Assembly (NCBI GenBank): GCA_964556705.1
Contig: CAZKXX010000147.1
Span: forward strand, 1 to 6,555
Direction: 5' to 3'
Length of the DNA: 6,555 nt
Source of the DNA: CAZKXX01 sp964556705
Lineage (GTDB): Bacteria > Acidobacteriota > Terriglobia > UBA7540
The notes under the pieces were generated by a model, which was not told the origin of the DNA, did not search any database, and saw nothing but the letters and a program-made list of their open reading frames with translations. Made by a program: the position numbers and the translations under genes. Positions 5,006 through 6,555 of the stretch are shown piece by piece; position 1 is the first letter of the stretch; each line of letters begins with the position of its first letter.

Positions 5006-6124
5006 ATGCGGCGATTCTCCATCGAAGACATTCTTCCGCCCTGGGTCAGCCGCATCCGGCCCTACCCGCCCGGCAAGCCGGTGGAAGAGGTGGAGCGCGA
5101 GCTGGGCCGGACGGCCACCAAGCTGGCCTCGAACGAAAATCCGCTCGGCCCCTCGCCGCGCGCCCAGGAAGCGATTCGGAAATTTCTCGACCGGATGCAT
5201 TTCTATCCTGACGGCGGCGGATTCTATCTGCGCCGCAAGCTCGCCGAAATCCACGGGCTGGAGATGAACCAGATTATCCTCGGCGCCGGCTCGACGGACC
5301 TCATCGAACTGGTCGGCAAGACCTTCCTCACCGCCGCCGACGAAGCGCTGACTTCGGAATCGGCGTTTTACATGTACCGGCTCGCCGTGGAGGACATGGG
5401 CGCGGCGTTCGTCCAGGTGCCGATGCGCGAGCAGACGTTCGACCTCGCGGCCATCGCCCACGCCGTGACGGCGCGCACCAAAGTGATTTATCTCGGGAAC
5501 CCCAACAACCCCACCGGCACGATGTTTACGATCGAAGAGATGGACCGCTTCCTTGACGCCATTCCGCCGCGCGTTTTGGTCGTCCTCGACGAGGCGTATT
5601 TCGAGTACGTTCAGCGCGCCGATTATTCGCGCTCCGTGGATTACGTGCGCCAAGGGCGAAACATCCTGGTCCTCCGGACGTTTTCAAAGGTGCACGGACT
5701 CGCGGGAGTCCGCCTCGGCTACGGGATGGGCCATCCGGAACTGATTGCGGCGCTCAACCGTATCCGTTCGCCCTTCAACGCTTCGAGCCTGGCGCAGGTG
5801 GCGGGTCTGGCGGCGCTCGACGACCGCGAGTACGTCGCGCGCTCGGTGGCTCATAACGCCCGCGAGATGAAGTTTGTGACCGAGGAACTGACGCTACTCG
5901 GCGTGCGCTATACCCCTTCGGTCGGAAACTTCATCCTTATTGACACGGGGCGCGATTGCGAGGAAGATTTTGTCCGGCTGCTCCACGAGGGCGTGATCGT
6001 CCGGCCGATGAAGCTCTACGGCTTCCCGACGTCCCTGCGCGTTACCATCGGCCGGCACGAGGAGAACGAACAGTTCCTGGAAGCCTTGCGGCGAGTGATG
6101 GCTTCCCCGGTAAAGACTTTGTAG
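5006..6124 (+). CDS. hisC: Histidinol-phosphate aminotransferase (PLP-dependent, class I/II)
   Basis: HisC transfers an amino group from glutamate to imidazole-acetol phosphate in histidine synthesis. The 372-residue product has the usual length. ASNENPLGPSP (41-51) is the substrate-binding N-terminal motif. YLGNPNNPTGT (162-172) holds the PLP-contacting asparagine, and LDEAYFEY (194-201) the aspartate and tyrosine that bind the cofactor ring. TFSKVHGLAGVRLGYG (225-240) contains the Schiff-base lysine K228 and the phosphate-contacting R236. LRVTIGR (344-350) supplies the carboxylate-binding arginine. No other his gene is in the window, so the enzyme could also serve as an aromatic or broad-specificity aminotransferase; HisC-type sequences often do. 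The ATG at 5006 is the only sensible start. It lacks a Shine-Dalgarno and follows a heptamer array by 7 bases. Confidence 0.9.
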   Translation: MRRFSIEDILPPWVSRIRPYPPGKPVEEVERELGRTATKLASNENPLGPSPRAQEAIRKFLDRMHFYPDGGGFYLRRKLAEIHGLEMNQIILGAGSTDLIELVGKTFLTAADEALTSESAFYMYRLAVEDMGAAFVQVPMREQTFDLAAIAHAVTARTKVIYLGNPNNPTGTMFTIEEMDRFLDAIPPRVLVVLDEAYFEYVQRADYSRSVDYVRQGRNILVLRTFSKVHGLAGVRLGYGMGHPELIAALNRIRSPFNASSLAQVAGLAALDDREYVARSVAHNAREMKFVTEELTLLGVRYTPSVGNFILIDTGRDCEEDFVRLLHEGVIVRPMKLYGFPTSLRVTIGRHEENEQFLEALRRVMASPVKTL

Positions 6125-6185
6125 CGCGACGTCCCCGCCGGCGGCAACGGCCTGCGGCAGGACCAACGGCCGCAGCCGAACGACC

Positions 6186-6555
6186 ATGCAAGACCACGTT
6201 ACGGAAATCCTCGAGCGCTTCAAGACGCTGGCCGTCGTCGGGCTCTCTTCGAAAGCCATGCGGCCCAGCCACGGCGTCGCCAGCTACATGCAGTCGCACG
6301 GCTACCGCATCATTCCCGTCAACCCCAACGAAACTTCGGTGCTGGGAGAGAAAGCTTACCCTGTGCTCGACGATGTTCCCGAGGCGGTCGAGCTGGTCGT
6401 CATCTTCCGGCGGCCGGAGTTCGTCCCCGAAGTCGTCGAAGCCGCCATCCGTCGCGGCGCTCGAGTCGTCTGGATGCAGGAAGGCGTCATCCACGAAGAC
6501 GCCGCGCGCCGCGCCCGCGAAGCCGGCCTCACCGTCTTCCAGGACCGCTGCATCC
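6186..6555 (+). CDS. CoA-binding protein, YccU-like (partial, runs off the right edge)
   Basis: The first 123 codons of an open frame have no stop in the window. The product is a Rossmann-fold CoA_binding_2 protein. It has LAVVGLSSKAMRPSHGVASY (15-34), which matches the glycine-rich dinucleotide or CoA loop and the RPSHGV motif of this family. IIPVNPNE (43-50) is the second strand motif. The end carries VVWMQEGV and FQDRCI, corresponding to the family's conserved WxQ-G and DRC segments. Members are about 130-145 residues, so only a short C-terminus is missing. They are thought to bind acyl-CoA or CoA as stand-alone relatives of succinyl-CoA synthetase domains; the physiological role is unclear. 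It starts 61 bases after hisC with no good Shine-Dalgarno. The gap holds an 8-base direct repeat (CAACGGCC at 6145 and 6164) but no heptamer array. Confidence 0.88.
   Translation, partial: MQDHVTEILERFKTLAVVGLSSKAMRPSHGVASYMQSHGYRIIPVNPNETSVLGEKAYPVLDDVPEAVELVVIFRRPEFVPEVVEAAIRRGARVVWMQEGVIHEDAARRAREAGLTVFQDRCI

Noticed and set aside
6125..6185. A fifth heptamer array in the gap after hisC
   Set aside because: The gap has an 8-base direct repeat 19 bases apart and an 11-base interrupted palindrome (CCTGCGGCAGG), but no consistent period of 7.

Overview
The window is GC-rich (roughly 60% or more) bacterial chromosome. It carries housekeeping genes in one orientation, with no phage, insertion sequence, tRNA, rRNA or CRISPR. 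The order trpS-scpA-scpB-rluB-hisC, the base composition and intergenic arrays of 7-bp repeats make me think of an Acidobacteriota or similar soil or environmental lineage. That is a guess from context, not a demonstrated assignment.

Left part (1-1171): three small plus-strand genes. They are a one-domain MerR-like DNA-binding protein (155-418), a 94-residue protein with one likely membrane segment (609-893), and a 76-residue soluble protein with a textbook Shine-Dalgarno sequence (941-1171). I recognise no specific function for the last two. The 190 bases between 418 and 609 hold a small hairpin and nothing else I can support.

Right part (1215-6555): a candidate promoter and structured leader precede trpS (tryptophanyl-tRNA synthetase, with a four-cysteine motif like that of the iron-sulfur TrpRS of Thermotoga). 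Then come scpA and scpB (kleisin and winged-helix partners of SMC in chromosome segregation), rluB (23S rRNA pseudouridine synthase) and hisC (histidinol-phosphate aminotransferase). Last is a CoA-binding protein of the YccU type, cut by the window edge. No gap exceeds 110 bases and no convincing terminator is visible, so this probably reads as one operon linking translation, chromosome organisation and amino-acid metabolism.

The most unusual feature lies between the genes. All four gaps from trpS to hisC contain short arrays of degenerate heptamers, in three sequence families. The scpA-scpB and scpB-rluB gaps each have two facing arrays that fold into one long hairpin: 15 perfect outer pairs in the first, and about 31 of 35 positions pairable in the second. 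The trpS-scpA and rluB-hisC gaps each have a single array of one shared family in opposite orientations, so they form an inverted pair around scpA-scpB-rluB. Stop-side arrays read G/T-rich on the coding strand and start-side arrays are their complement. The starts of scpB, rluB and hisC sit 5-7 bases after an array and lack a canonical Shine-Dalgarno sequence.
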